This document shows, in pieces, positions 34,051 through 44,705 of a stretch of 64,000 bases of DNA (position 1 is its first letter; the number at the start of each line of letters is the position of its first letter). The DNA is taken from NCBI GenBank assembly GCA_026018925.1, contig JAKSZU010000002.1, positions 157,847,400 to 157,911,399 of the forward strand, in the 5' to 3' direction. The position numbers and the translations under genes are program-made. The notes under the pieces were generated by a model. The model did not search any database. It was not told the DNA's origin and saw nothing but the letters and a program-made list of their open reading frames with translations. This DNA comes from Tupaia tana (Eukaryota > Chordata > Mammalia > Scandentia > Tupaiidae).

Positions 34051-34310
34051 CAACCACATGGCTTATTCCATTACAGAAAGAATCAAAGAATTAGGAATTA
34101 AAGTTGAATATTTTCTCTATATAAAGTAGACATATGAACTATGGAATGGATTTTATATATTTTCTTCTGACTTGATGATCCTTTTTCACACCCATTGTTT
34201 TCTGAGTCTACTTAGAATAAAGCAAAAAGATAACAAGAGTTCTTTATAAAATTTATTTTGTTCATTTACAATTCATTCCCCTCTTCTGTTATTTGTGTAT
34301 TTTACAATGC

Positions 34311-34451
34311 TTTTAAAGTTTTTTTAAGGTTTTGAGATAGTGCACATGTGCTCACCAGAGAGAGGGAAAGAGAGAGAGTGGGTAGGGAGAGATAGCCCAG
34401 GTGGAAAGTCACGCTGCCATTCTGGGTGTGCACATGCGCACACACATGCAT

Positions 34452-34493
<42 letters not shown>

Positions 34494-34581
34494 GGTATGA
34501 TCTGTAAGCTATCAGGTCTGGGACTCGAACCACAGTCATGTAGGAGTCCGGTGCCTTAACCACTATGCCACCTGCTGGCCC
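34311..34581 (-). mobile_element. SINE-A, older copy with CA expansion
   Basis: The copy has a tail-side ttttgagatagtgcacatgtgctc and a head ending ccacctgctggccc. The internal gcacacgcac body has expanded into (CA)n at about 34455-34491, which yields a misleading V/C-rich frame. The flanks gtattttacaat and gtattttataaa form an imperfect TSD. Confidence 0.88.
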
Positions 34582-34589
34582 TGTATTTT

Positions 34590-34890
34590 ATAAATTATTA
34601 CCTCCCAACTATGTAAAAGCCACTGAAACAAGGGCCTAGGGAGTATAAAGATGAAATGGACACAGCCTTTGGCCTGGCTCTCAACCCTGAAACAGTGTTA
34701 AGAATACACACTAACGATAGCTACAATGTAAAACTGCATGTCATCAATGTAACGATAGAGGTTTGGACAAATTGCCAGTCCTAATTCAGAGCATGTGAAG
34801 CCACTTCCAGATACTTAGGAAGGAGCTGGTGGAAGACATAGCATTCAAACCGAGTCTTGAAAGATGCGTGGATTTTTATAAACTGAGATA
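34590..34890 (-). mobile_element. Possible L2 antisense fragment
   Basis: Phrases such as gggagtataaagatgaaatggacacag and ggaagacatagcattcaaaccgagtcttga resemble antisense L2. The match is weak in places. Confidence 0.4.
34594..34647 (+). repeat. 54-bp direct repeat, copy 1
   Basis: It runs attattacctcccaactatg to gggagtata. It matches 35421-35474 with about five mismatches. The spacing is about 827 bp. Confidence 0.85.
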
Positions 34891-35289
34891 TGAAGAATAG
34901 TCTACGATATTGCCAAAAGGGAAAAAGAAACCTAACATTTATTTTTGGTGTAGGTGTACCTTATCTGGGTACTTTGCATGCACAGTTGATCTGTGTGTAA
35001 ATTGGTATAGTATTTGGGAAGAAAATTTAGCAGCAGTTTATATATATATATATATAAAACCTTTGGCTTAGTAATTTATTTCTAAGACTCAATCCTGGAG
35101 ATATACATGTATATGAAGGCGTTTTCTATGTCCTCATTTATAATGGTGAAAATTAAAGCAACCTAATTTTCCCTCTGTAGGTGACAGTCAAGTTAATGGA
35201 ATTATTATAAAGAATGAATGTAAGCAACATGGCATTATCTTTAACATGAACAGGAAAAAGATCAAGTGAGAACAATTAGGGCCCATTTG

Positions 35290-35640
35290 TACATATAAAA
35301 TACGAGGCTGTAACACACACACAATACAATAATAAAATATATAAGATAATACATTATATACGATTATTCTATATATTATCATTTATATGTAATTATTATT
35401 ATATCTATTGTATTACATATATTATTACCTCCCAACTATGTAAAAGCCACTGAAATAAGGGCTTGGGGTATATATACATATATACATATAAATATATATA
35501 TTTATAATATATATACACACATAATACATATATAAAATATATATATTCATACATAATATACATAATATGTATCTATGGGTATATACCTATATACATGTTT
35601 TCCAGGCTCTTTGCATATACACATGTGTGCACATTTGAAT
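35290..35640. repeat. AT-rich TA/TAC low-complexity region
   Basis: Imperfect tatatacatata-type repeats surround and follow the second copy of the 54-bp direct repeat. Confidence 0.85.
35421..35474 (+). repeat. 54-bp direct repeat, copy 2
   Basis: It is the partner of 34594-34647. It is embedded in TA-rich sequence, which may have promoted a templated duplication. Confidence 0.85.
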
Positions 35641-35692
35641 GTGTACATATACATCACAAAAACTTGATTTTACCTATCAAATTGACTATGTT

Positions 35693-35905
35693 GGGGGCAG
35701 GGCAGGTAGTAGTACAGTGGTATCTCTTATGAGAAGGTCCAGGGTTCATGTCCTGAGACTTCTCAAGGTATACTGATCATGCACATGCATGCACGTGTGC
35801 CCATGACCTAGGCTAGCTGAAACCAGGGGCAGATTTTGGCATGAAAACCTTGTTGGGGGTGTTTTTCTGCCTGTCTCTCATAGAAGAAATAAATACAAAT
35901 AGAAA
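35693..35905 (+). mobile_element. SINE-B, well-preserved body
   Basis: It reads gggcaggtagtagtacagtgg, ggttcatgtcctgag (B-box-like), gtgcccatgacctaggctag, gcatgaaaaccttgttgggg and tctcatagaagaaataaat. With the antisense copy at 14354 it fixes the family consensus. Confidence 0.8.
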
Positions 35906-36019
35906 CTGTTCAGGAAAGTTTCAGACAGGCAATCTAAATTAAAATTGAAGATAGCAGGACCAGGCCATAGACAGAAGCTGAGGCATATTTGTAGTTCAGG
36001 CTCTTACCTGCTAAATAGT

Positions 36020-36287
36020 CCCTTTTTAAAAAAAAGAATTTGCTTGTTGGTATTTATGCTCAATAGAGAGCGAGAAAGAAAGAGAAAGCAGGGAAAGCAA
36101 GAAAGCACTTTTCCATGGGGAACAGTCACTCACAATCTCTTTTTCTCCATCTCTCCCTCCTTTTGGGATTTTGGGCATGCATACATGTAGTTGGCATGTT
36201 TTTCCAGTCCCTAGGTCTGGTCTTGAACCTGTGCAGTCAGCCATGTGGGACCTAGCCAACTCAACCACCAGGCCAAGGGCTGGCCCC
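36020..36287 (-). mobile_element. SINE-A, older copy
   Basis: It holds ttgggcatgcatacatgtag, ccctaggtctggtcttgaac and the head ccaagggctggcccc. The flanks gctaaatagtc (36009-36019) and gttaaatattc are TSD-like. Confidence 0.82.
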
Positions 36288-36289
36288 TG

Positions 36290-37185
36290 TTAAATATTCT
36301 TATGCCGGTTCACAGTGTGAATGAGGAAAGGAAAACCTTTTTAACCATAGTTACACTCCCAGGTCCCCAAATGCTCATAGCTGCCAACTTGCTCTTCAGA
36401 TTAAAATAGCAATCCTTCTTGCTTATCTGCTGTTCTACATGTTGGTCTGAAATATTTTAATTCTCTTCTTCCCATGATTCTCAGGTATTGTGCCCATTTT
36501 CCTAGGGATATTTATTGCCAATCAGCCCATTCTTAACCATTAATTTTAAATTAAATTTTCTTTTATATCTTATATATCTTTCCAAGGAACTACATTGCTT
36601 ATCATTCCCCATGAAAGCCAGTTAACCCATTTTCCTTTTTTATTTCCTACCAAACTGGAAGTGAAATGGTAATTTCTCTTCAATTTCATCATGGTTAAGT
36701 TGTTATCACTGGGAGAACAGAATGTGAAAACTACCTGAACCAAAATATGTTTTGCCAAATTGATGACAGTGTCTTCCCAAGATGCAAACATGTTTCACTC
36801 ATCTGTCAAATGAATGGGCAGTTTAAACAGAGGATTCAGTGAAAGGTTTTTGCACTAAGGTTTCTGTTTTGGATGAAAAAGAAGGGAAGCCAGCATTTAT
36901 ATTCAGGTTCTAGAGAGGGGTGGCAATTACAGAATAGTGTCTGTCTGACAGTGTGACCCAAGTTTTACCTGCAAACCCTTAGGAGGGAAGGCTGTTGGCA
37001 TTTAGTCAAGTGACAGTTCACCTGGTGGTTACCATGAGACGTGGAGGTACCAAATGACACAGTGTGGCCAGGAGTGGAGAGTTAGGCATTTATTTCCAAG
37101 AAGATGAGGATGATTCTAGTAAATCATGAACTATCGGCCTGGCCAGTCCTAGGGAAGAAGTGAAGAACAAGTTTATCGTCCTTTA
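36290..37185. other. Unique sequence
   Basis: No recognisable gene or repeat. Confidence 0.4.
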
Positions 37186-37498
37186 GCGATGGTTAATTTG
37201 GTATGTCTGCTGGATTGGGCTAAGAGATATCCAGATAGCTGACAAAAGGTTATTTCTGGATGTTTCTATGAAGGTGTTTTCAGAAGAGACGAGCGTTAGA
37301 ATCAGTAAACTGAATAAAGACCACCATCACCAATGTGAGTGGCCATCATCTAACTTGTTGAGAGCCAGAGAAGAACAAAAATGGGGGAAAGGGGATGAAT
37401 ATTTTCTCTTCTGCAAATGGGATATAGTTTTCTACTGCCCTGGAACATTCGAGCTTCAGTGTCTCGTCTTTGGACTCTAGAACTTATAAAAGTGAACC

Positions 37499-38112
37499 TT
37501 GTTTTAATCTACTATGTGTTTCTTAATAACTGAATACCTGAAAGTGGGTGATTTAGAACTGAGATTTATTTACCTCATGATGTTGGAGGTTTATAATGAA
37601 GGTATCGTGTCTGGTGAGGTCTTCTAGATGATGGGTAACATGCTGCAGGACATCCCATGGAGGGACACCCAGAGCACTCTTGCCTGTGTCCGTGTGCCTG
37701 TCATTTCATCTTCTCTCCTTAAAAATCCACTAGGACTGAGTTATGTGGGTCCCATCCTAATTACCTTAACTGTAATCACCTCCCAGACACCCTATCTTTT
37801 AATCCCACAGTTAAGTTTTCACCCACTTTATTTTTTATACTTTTAGACAGGGTCTTACTATGTCTCTATCCTCCTATCTTAGCCTCCAGTTTCTGGGATT
37901 ACATGTATGCCTGGCCTTTAAGTCGGATGAGGAGTGGAACTGGGCCTCCCATGCGGTCCCAGCCTGTAGAACACAGAGCCCTCAGCAGTGTCCTTAGCGG
38001 CGTCGGTGTCCTTGCATACCACTATGGCTGGGCTAGTTTTTACCCTTTCGATGTTACCACAATCAAATTTCATCACATGAATCTTCAGGGACACAGTTTG
38101 AACCACAGCAAG
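37499..38112 (-). mobile_element. MLT1-type LTR, antisense, inside the MLT2
   Basis: It contains gtgtctggtgaggtcttcta, ctaattaccttaactgtaatcacctccc and ggacacagtttgaacc in antisense MLT1 order. It is itself interrupted by the 7SL-like fragment at 37828-37920. Confidence 0.6.
37828..37920 (-). mobile_element. Alu/7SL-derived SINE fragment
   Basis: On the plus strand it reads ttttagacagggtcttacta, then cctcctatcttagcctccag and ttctgggattacatgtatgcctggcc. These are the antisense landmarks of an Alu monomer (GAGACAGGGTCTCACTATGT, CTGCCTTAGCCTCC, GGGATTACAGGTGTG...CCTGGCC) with a central deletion. There is no long A-tail and it is clearly old (fossil monomer type). Known family distribution limits the host to Euarchontoglires. 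Confidence 0.65.
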
Positions 38113-38146
38113 CTCAACTCCGACCCTTTGTAGTTCTCAGGCCTTT

Positions 38147-38393
38147 TTTTTTTTTTGTAGGTTTTTGCTACATGGCGCTTGCACTCGGCAGAAAGACAGA
38201 GAGACAGAAAGTGAGAAATCACCCCCAGAGGGGATGGCCACGCCACAATCCCTCTCCTCCATTCTCCTCTCGGGATCTTGGGCACGCACGCACACACACC
38301 CGACGTGAGCTTAAGCCACCAGGTCCAGGACTTGAACTGCAGTCAACTACATGGGAGTCCAGCAACATAGCCATTATGCCAACTGCTGGTCCC
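38147..38393 (-). mobile_element. SINE-A, young copy with perfect 18-bp TSD
   Basis: The TSD tgtagttctcaggccttt is at 38129-38146 and 38394-38411. The copy is full length, with the head ending ccaactgctggtccc. It is inserted in the 3' part of the MLT2 LTR and is the youngest layer there. Confidence 0.95.
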
Positions 38394-38632
38394 TGTAGTT
38401 CTCAGGCCTTTGACTTGGACTGAAAATTAAACCACTGGCCCTTCCGTTTTCAGGCCTAAGAATCAGACTGCCTTACACCACCAGCTTTCCTGGTTCCCCA
38501 GCTTGCAGATGGCATATCACGAAACTTCCCACGTACAAAACTGAGTGAGCCAATTCCTGTAATAAATCTCCTCTTATATATCTCTCTATATTTTATTGGT
38601 TCTCTTTCTCTGGATAACACTGACTAATATAC

Positions 38633-41413
38633 CCACCGATGCCCAGGGACAAAAGGAGTCTGTGGAGAGTGGACAGAATTGCACAAAATTCTATGGAATT
38701 AGGCTTATTAGTGACCATACGACAGATATGGCTTAGGACTCTCAGAAATTTGAGGAGCATTTTTACAGGAGACTGGGGTTGTGTGTGATGATGTAGAGAA
38801 AGAGTTATAATTTGAGTTATTACAATTGTTCTTATCCCATCTACACCTCAGGCTGTGGGGCCTAGAGAACACTGTTACACTAAATAATTGAATAATTGGG
38901 GTGATGGCGCTTGCAGAGTGTCAGCAGATTAGGCTATGATGAAGTTGAACCACATCTGAATATCAATTATAAAGCCTCCACGTATTTGTCTGCCTGTTTT
39001 TCAGTCTGTGAGACAGTGGTTTTCAACATTTAACATCATTTCCTGGCGGGGAAAGAGTTGTGCAGGGAATCCCCAGAATCTGTTTAGGTACTGAAGAAAG
39101 AAATGAAATAAATAACTGTAATAAATAATGGTTTGCCTATATGCCACTGCTTTTCAAATATGTATGGAATTTGCACTGAAGTGAAGACATTGAGCACAAT
39201 TACTAAATTTATAGTAAATGTTCGGCGGTAACTGATTTTCTTAATAAATCAAGGCTAGAAGAAATCATCTTCAGAATCAAAGCTCGTTTTTGACAAAATC
39301 TTGGAAATTTGTGAATGATCCCAACCTCCTGATCTACTCTTCACTGCTTGCAATTTGATTGGTTAAAGGCTGGCCATGTCTGACAGGTAGGGGCAACCCA
39401 GGACAGGTCTTTGTACATGGCTTCCAAGGTGAGGCAAACATAACCCCTACCTCTAGGCATCACCGAGAACCTTGACATCAACCATTAAATCCTCTGGGCT
39501 CAAGTACATACAGTTTTACAATTTTCCCAGCATCCAAGACTCTACCTCTTCAGTCTATAGAAGAACCTCACACCCAGACCCTTTGCCCTACAAATTACCT
39601 TTGTAAACATCAAACAAAAGTTTATCCCAAAGGCATTTTACTCCCAAAATGTTCAAATGAAAATTCTTCCAGATAGAATCTACAGAACTCTTCAAATATG
39701 CCAAGATTGTCTTAAGAATTCTTAGAAAAGAAGTACTGATGTCAACATTATTAACCTATTTTCAAAGGTATGAACTTAATGATTATGTTATTGTGATTAA
39801 ATTTTGAAGTGTCTGGAACTAATTAAAATTTAAGCAACTATAATCCTACATACCTTTACAGTATGTATTTTGTATCAAAATGAGAAGATAAAGTTGGCTT
39901 TTGGACTGAAGAATCTTTTCCCATTCTACTTTATTTAAAGAAACAGAACAATCTAAATAGACTTTCAGATAGTTCCATGTTGCTTTGAATAATTTAACGA
40001 CCAAATATTTTCCCAAATCTTTTGTCCCCTTGAGTAATGTTTTTCCTTTGAGCTCCTTATCTAATTACTATAAATGGCAATATGAATAAAGTACATAGAA
40101 TAAGAAAAAAACATTTTCTGCATGCAACCTACTATTTGGCTAGTACACATCTATATAGATGCACTGCTGGTTAAAATATTGAGAGTCTTGGATTTTGGTT
40201 GGTATTCACCACTCCTCTCTGGATTCTAGATTCACCCAATTCAGAAACTAAGGGGTATTTTATGCACTCAGGAGACATAGAGAACCTTACACATCATGCG
40301 GACTGTTAAATACCACCACTGACTGCATGAATCATATTTGGCGATTTCTAACTTCAAACCAATACTTTGGGATGAAAACCAGAACTTTGGATAAAAGCCG
40401 ACTAAAAACTTAAAAAGCAACCAAATAACCACAACGTGGAAAAACGCAAAATAGAGACTGAGAAATTCCAGGGTCTACCGAAACAAAAACAAAAACCCCA
40501 CTAAAGTCCTCTAAAGAATATCTAACACAAATTGGCACTTACAGACAAAGGTGTGATTGACTGTTCACGGACAGTTGGTGTGGCCTGTGTCCTTACGTAG
40601 GAGGAAGGGGTCACCGAGATCACTGACAGGGGCACTGGAAGGACAGCCCTCTTCGTGAAAAACAGTTTTAAACAATTTTGCCCATTGTCCAGCGAAGAGG
40701 TAAGGAAATCCCTTCTCTCTGGAGCTCTGGTAGAGATTCCTTCTGAGAGTAATTGTAACTCCAGTCTTTCTCAACGTGCTGGTGTGTCAGGGGGTCTGAA
40801 TTAGATCATATCACATTTTTTTCCCCAAATATAATCAACTTAAAAATAAAAACACTGATTTACAGTATAGAAATTCCAATTCCAAGTCATGAAATTTCAA
40901 TCTAACAACTCATCTTGGACCTGTGGACCACTGGTGCTGTCAGCAAAACAAAGGCAAAACCAAATCGGTAGAGTCGTTTCCACGAACTAGGCGGAAGGCC
41001 TGTCCACACCCTTGATAAGCTAAGAACAGTGAAACCGCCACAGGATTATGAAAAATCATTCACAATGAGAAGGAGAGCCCAGATGGGAGGAGAAGGAGGA
41101 TTTGCATATGAAGTAAATGAGCTAGAATAGGAGGCTAAGGAAAAAATGAGAAAGCAATTTTGGTTAGACTTTGGAAAGTGAAGGAAGCAGGTTGTAAGAC
41201 CCCACTGTGAAAATGCATGCTTATGTGAAACATGAAATAAAACACACCCAGCACTGTGTACTGTGGGAGGGGGCTGTGTGTAATAGACACAGGGAAAGTC
41301 CTGAATGTACATGTCAGACTGATAGCCATGCTTACACTGGGGATGAGGGGAAGCTTTCCTAATGATCCCTCATTATTTTCAAAATTTAAAAGTCATTTGC
41401 ATGTTTGAAAATA
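38633..41413. other. 2.8 kb unique-looking sequence
   Basis: No gene or repeat family is recognisable. It contains a few short antisense frames (40565-40774 and 41046-41329) without signatures. Confidence 0.4.
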
Positions 41414-41417
41414 GTGG

Positions 41418-41686
41418 TTAGAGTCAGCCAGTGGCATAGTGGTTAAGTTGGTTAGATACTACGTGGCTGTCTACACGGTTTGAGTCTCAGACCTGCTGGC
41501 TTGAAAAACATGTTGGGTGCCTGTGTGTGCATGTCCAAAATCCTGAAAGGAGGGAGAGACGGAGGAAAAAGGATTGTGGCGTCACCGTCTCACATAGAGG
41601 GTGCTTTCTCACTTTCCCTCTCTCTCTCTGCTTTTCTCTGGCAAGGACACACCACTCTCCAGCAAAATTAAGAAAGAAGAAAAAGT
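41418..41686 (+). mobile_element. SINE-A, older copy
   Basis: The head is gtcagccagtggcatagtggttaag, the B box cggtttgagtctc, the body gaggaaaaaggattgtggcg and the end ctctggcaaggacacaccac. It ends 16 bases before the solo LTR. Confidence 0.85.
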
Positions 41687-41775
41687 GTTTAAAAGACTTG
41701 TTTGTGGGAGGCTGTGCACCAGTGAATATCGCTGGTTTCTCAGAGAGCAAACAATTACACAATGCCAAAAGCCAT

Positions 41776-41957
41776 GATTGGCTTCCCTTCAAAACCTCAC
41801 CTTCAAAACCATACTCTGATTGGCCACTAGAATCCCTCAGATTTGCATATCCGGCACCTCATGATTGGTCCACAAAGCAACCAATCATAACCCACCTTTT
41901 ACAACCAATCATAACCCACCTTTTACAACCAATCATGGCCCACCAACATGTATATAA
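41776..41957 (+). promoter_or_regulatory. LTR promoter: CCAAT array and TATA box
   Basis: Three direct CCAATC motifs lie at 41881, 41905 and 41929, at an exact 24-bp period (unit ccaatcataacccacctttt plus acaa). They are preceded by inverted ATTGG motifs near 41777, 41818 and 41864. TATATAA lies at 41951-41957. CCAAT sites normally bind NF-Y. The spacing of array to TATA is plausible for a pol II core promoter, but activity is untested. Confidence 0.65.
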
Positions 41958-41983
41958 CCACGATCCCTGGCCCACAATCGCCA

Positions 41984-42145
41984 GACGACCCCTGAAGACC
42001 CTGAAGAGTTGTGACACCGCTTCATCTCCGGACGACCCTGAAGAGTTGTAACACTGTGTCATCTCTGTGCTGCCCACAATAAATGACGACCCTGAAGAGT
42101 TGTAACACTGCGTCATCTCTGTGTTGTAACACTGTGTCGTTCGTC
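41984..42145 (+). repeat. Tandem repeats in the LTR R/U5 region
   Basis: A unit containing gacgaccctgaagagttgta and acactgtgtcatctctgtg occurs about three times, starting near 41984, 42031 and 42086. The polyadenylation signal lies between the second and third. The first unit is the most diverged. Confidence 0.75.
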
Positions 42146-42329
42146 CCGTCTCTCACTCCTTCCTTCAGGAAACCTGTTTGTCCCCCGGGTTGGGCCACTT
42201 TTTTATAAAAGACTTTATGAAAAAATAATTTTTGGTTGAAGTAACTAAAGTGATAGAACACATGATAGAAACACCATACTAATCTATAAAAACAAGCAAA
42301 CAAACAAAAAAAACTGGGTGGATCTAAGG

Positions 42330-42610
42330 AACCTAATAAACCTTATAAGTGAAAATTAGTCATGGAAATAAAAGTAAATGAGTTTAATAGCAAATCAGGT
42401 AACAGGTAGAGAGAAATGTAATTTAAAAGATGTATTTAAGGAAATCATCCAGAACACCGTGTAGAGAAATAAAAAAGTAATAAAAGATGAAATAGAGCTT
42501 AATAGATACAAAAACTTCCAATAAAAGTTCTGGAAACAGAGTAGAGAATGGGGAAAACATGATGGCTATGGATATTCCAGAATTTAATGATGCGAACTCT
42601 CATATTATAG
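42330..42610 (+). mobile_element. Possible old L1/HAL1 ORF1-region fragment
   Basis: Phrases such as gaaatcatccagaacaccgtg, gagaaataaaaaagtaataaa and tggatattccagaatttaatg resemble degenerate L1M/HAL1 ORF1-region DNA. The assignment is tentative. Confidence 0.35.
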
Positions 42611-43029
42611 AAATTAAAACTGATGCAGAATATGCAGTTTCCTACATGACTTGTGGTAATGTACATTTTTTTTAAACTCCTTTGAGAGTTTTTTGGCAAA
42701 GTCTAAACTTCTGATTCCACCTCCTACTCCCTTTCTTTCAATCTTCTGAATTTTGAGCAATGGTAACTCCAACCTTTGAGTTATTATTCAGGCTAATAAC
42801 CATGGAGTCATAATTGGTTTTTCTCTTCCCCACACCCTATATCCAGTCCATCTGGAAATATATATGGGTCCATCATCAAAATATATCCAGAATCTGACCA
42901 CTTGCTAACACCAATCCTGTTAATTCCTTGTTATTAGACCTCATTAACTCTTGCCTGAGTTACTAATACAATACCCTCCTTACAGATTTTTCTAATTCTA
43001 CCTTATTTTCAGCACAGCAGCCCAAGTGA

Positions 43030-43367
43030 ATTATTTTTGTTCCTTTTTCTTTCTTTCTCTTTTTCTCTTTCTTTCTTCTTTCTTTCCTTCCTCCCTTCCT
43101 CCCTTCCTCTCTCTCTCTTTCTTTCTTCTTTCTCTCTCTCTTCCTTCCTTCCTTTCCTTTCCTTCCCTTTCCTTCCCTTTCCTTTCCTTCCCTTTCCTTC
43201 CCTTTCCTTCCCTTCCCTCCCTCCCTCCCTCCCTTCCTTCCTTCCTTCTTTCCTCCTTCCTTCCTCCCTTCCTCTCTCTTTCTTTCTTCCTTCCTTCCTT
43301 CCTTCCTTCCTTCCTTCCTTCCTTCCTTCCTTCCTTCCTTCCTTTCTTTCTTTCTTTCTTTCTTTCT

Positions 43368-43403
<36 letters not shown>

Positions 43404-43646
43404 TCAGATTTTTGCCATAGGGCACATGTGCTTACTCAAGAAACAGATAGACAGAGAGGGAAAGTGAGAAATCACTTCCGGGGGCAAGGCCATGCTGCAA
43501 TCTCTCCTTTCCTCCAGTTTCCTCTTGGGATTTCGGGCACACATGCACATGTGTCCAACATGATATCAAGCCGGGGGGCTGGGACTTGAATAGTGGTCAG
43601 TATTTGGGAGTCCAGTGCCTTAACCACTATACCATCTGCTGCTCCC
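43030..43646 (-). mobile_element. SINE-A with hugely expanded purine tail
   Basis: The SINE body is at 43405-43646 (gatttttgccatagggcaca to accatctgctgctccc). Its tail on the SINE strand has become a roughly 370-bp A/G tract. The flanks cccaagtgaa (43020-43029) and cccaagtaaa (43647-43656) enclose body plus tract, so the tract belongs to the insertion. Confidence 0.85.
43035..43404. repeat. (TTTC/TTCC)n polypyrimidine tract
   Basis: This is almost pure C+T on the plus strand: TTTC, TTCCC and CTCC blocks, ending in about 25 TTCC and then TTTC units. It produces long low-complexity frames on both strands that are not genes. Mirror-like segments could form triplex DNA. Confidence 0.97.
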
Positions 43647-44204
43647 ACCCAAGTAAACTGGTAAGTTAAAGTTATACCATGTAGGACCTACTGGTCCTGC
43701 CCATGTATAATTTATAAAGTATTCCATACTCCTTTGCTATACAAGACTGACTTAAAGCTGGCTACCATGGAAACTTTGCACTTTCTCCCATTATCTGCAT
43801 TTTCCTTCTTCATTCTTGTCAAATCTTTGCACAAATGTTACCTTTTCAATGAGGCTGCATAGAACTTCAGCCTCATCCCCATGTCCTGTGACAGTATTCT
43901 AGATTCTTCATACTCTGTTCTATTTTTCTGTAGCACATATTTTTTTTTTCTAAAATACTTTGTAATTTACTCACTACAGTTACTATTTATTATCTGTTTT
44001 CTGCTATCAGAACGGGTGCTATACTGGATATGAAATTTTGTTCAGTAGAGAAGTTCTCAATTTCAAGCATACCCTTGGATTAATGATTTTAGAGAAGCTA
44101 AATATATGAATATCATATGACCTAATTGAGACGACTTCTAAATATTTTCCTTTATGCTTGAAACATTTCATTAGTAAGGCATGCTTAATTGTTTTCTTAA
44201 AGTA

Positions 44205-44460
44205 GAGCCAATTGGTAGCATGGTGGTTAAGGCACTGGATCCCACGTGGCCAAGTGAGTGGTTTGAGTCTCAGACCTAGTGGCTTGGAAAACACACCAGG
44301 GGCATGTGAGTGCATACCCAAAATCATCAGAGAAGGAAAAGGGATTGTGGTGTGGCCATTGTCCTGGGCGGGGGTGGGGGTGGAGGGGTGATTTCTCACT
44401 TTCTCTCTGGCAAGTGCATGAACCAACCCTATATTATAAACAAAAACAACAAGAAAAAAA
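44205..44460 (+). mobile_element. SINE-A, older copy
   Basis: The head is gagccaattggtagcatggtgg and the B box gtggtttgagtctc. A G-rich expansion (ggcgggggtgggggtgg) sits at the C-run/G-run palindrome, and the tail is acaaaaacaacaag. Confidence 0.85.
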
Positions 44461-44470
44461 TTTAATTTAG

Positions 44471-44705
44471 AAATTTATTTTTTTTCCATAAGAATGAGAC
44501 AGAAAGACGGAGAGAAAGAGGTAGATACAGACTCCCAAGAGTCCACCTGCTGTGATCCACCCCCAGCCTCAGACAGCCATATTATGGGTATGTGCATCTG
44601 GTATGTACAGAGAGGCCTTGGGACTCAAGTGTGGGACCTTTCCATGTGGGGCCAGCATTGCAGAACACTGCATTGCTTCTGTGCCACTGATGATGGCCTA
44701 AGTTT
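44471..44705 (-). mobile_element. SINE-B, antisense
   Basis: It contains cctgctgtgatccaccccca, gcctcagacagccat and gtgtgggacctttccatgtg, which are the antisense body and head of SINE-B. The end cttctgtgccactgatgatggcc corresponds to the 5' terminus. Confidence 0.7.

Larger units (their letters stand above)
37189..38632 (+). mobile_element. MLT2-type ERVL LTR, interrupted
   Basis: The 5' part at 37189-37490 reads ggttaatttggtatgtctgc, gatatccagatagctgac, gaaggtgttttcagaagag and ccaatgtgagtggccatcat. The 3' part at 38394-38632 reads ggttccccagcttgcagatg, gagccaattcctgtaataaa and ataacactgactaatata. Both are in MLT2 order. Between them lie an antisense MLT1 LTR and a young SINE-A, so this is the outer layer of a nest. 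Confidence 0.75.
41703..42197 (+). mobile_element. Solo LTR of a gammaretrovirus-like (ERV1) element
   Basis: It starts TGTGGGAGGCTG and ends GTTGGGCCA, flanked by cttgtt (41697-41702) and cttttt (42198-42203), a 5/6 match TSD. U3 carries CCAAT repeats and a TATA box. AATAAA at 42078-42083 is the probable polyadenylation signal. A repeated unit gacgaccctgaagagttgta recurs around the R/U5 region. No internal retroviral genes follow, so it is a recombined solo LTR. The class is inferred from LTR organisation only. Confidence 0.65.
42690..44000 (+). mobile_element. L2 LINE 3' region, interrupted by a SINE-A
   Basis: The left part has atatccagaatctgaccactt, ctcttgcctgagttactaat and acagcagcccaagtgaa. 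The right part (from 43647) has ctttgcacaaatgttacctt and ttcaatgaggctgcatagaa. These are L2 landmarks in order, and the SINE with its long tail splits them. Confidence 0.6.

Noticed and set aside
41881-42130. CRISPR-like or satellite array suggested by regular repeats
   Set aside because: The repeats lie inside an LTR with TATA and polyadenylation signals, spacers are not unique, and the host is a mammal.
41691-42214. AAAAGACT at 41691-41698 and 42207-42214 as the TSD of the LTR
   Set aside because: With these boundaries the element would not end in CA. The inner cttgtt/cttttt pair leaves TG...CA termini and is preferred, although the outer match may reflect local similarity.
41859-42303. 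Minus-strand frames with repeated MTQCYNSSGSS-like phrases
   Set aside because: The repetition reflects the tandem R/U5 units of the solo LTR read in antisense.
43009-43589. Long open frames rich in F/S/L/P or K/E/R/G (up to 187 codons)
   Set aside because: They are direct readings of the TTCC/TTTC polypyrimidine tract on both strands, not proteins.
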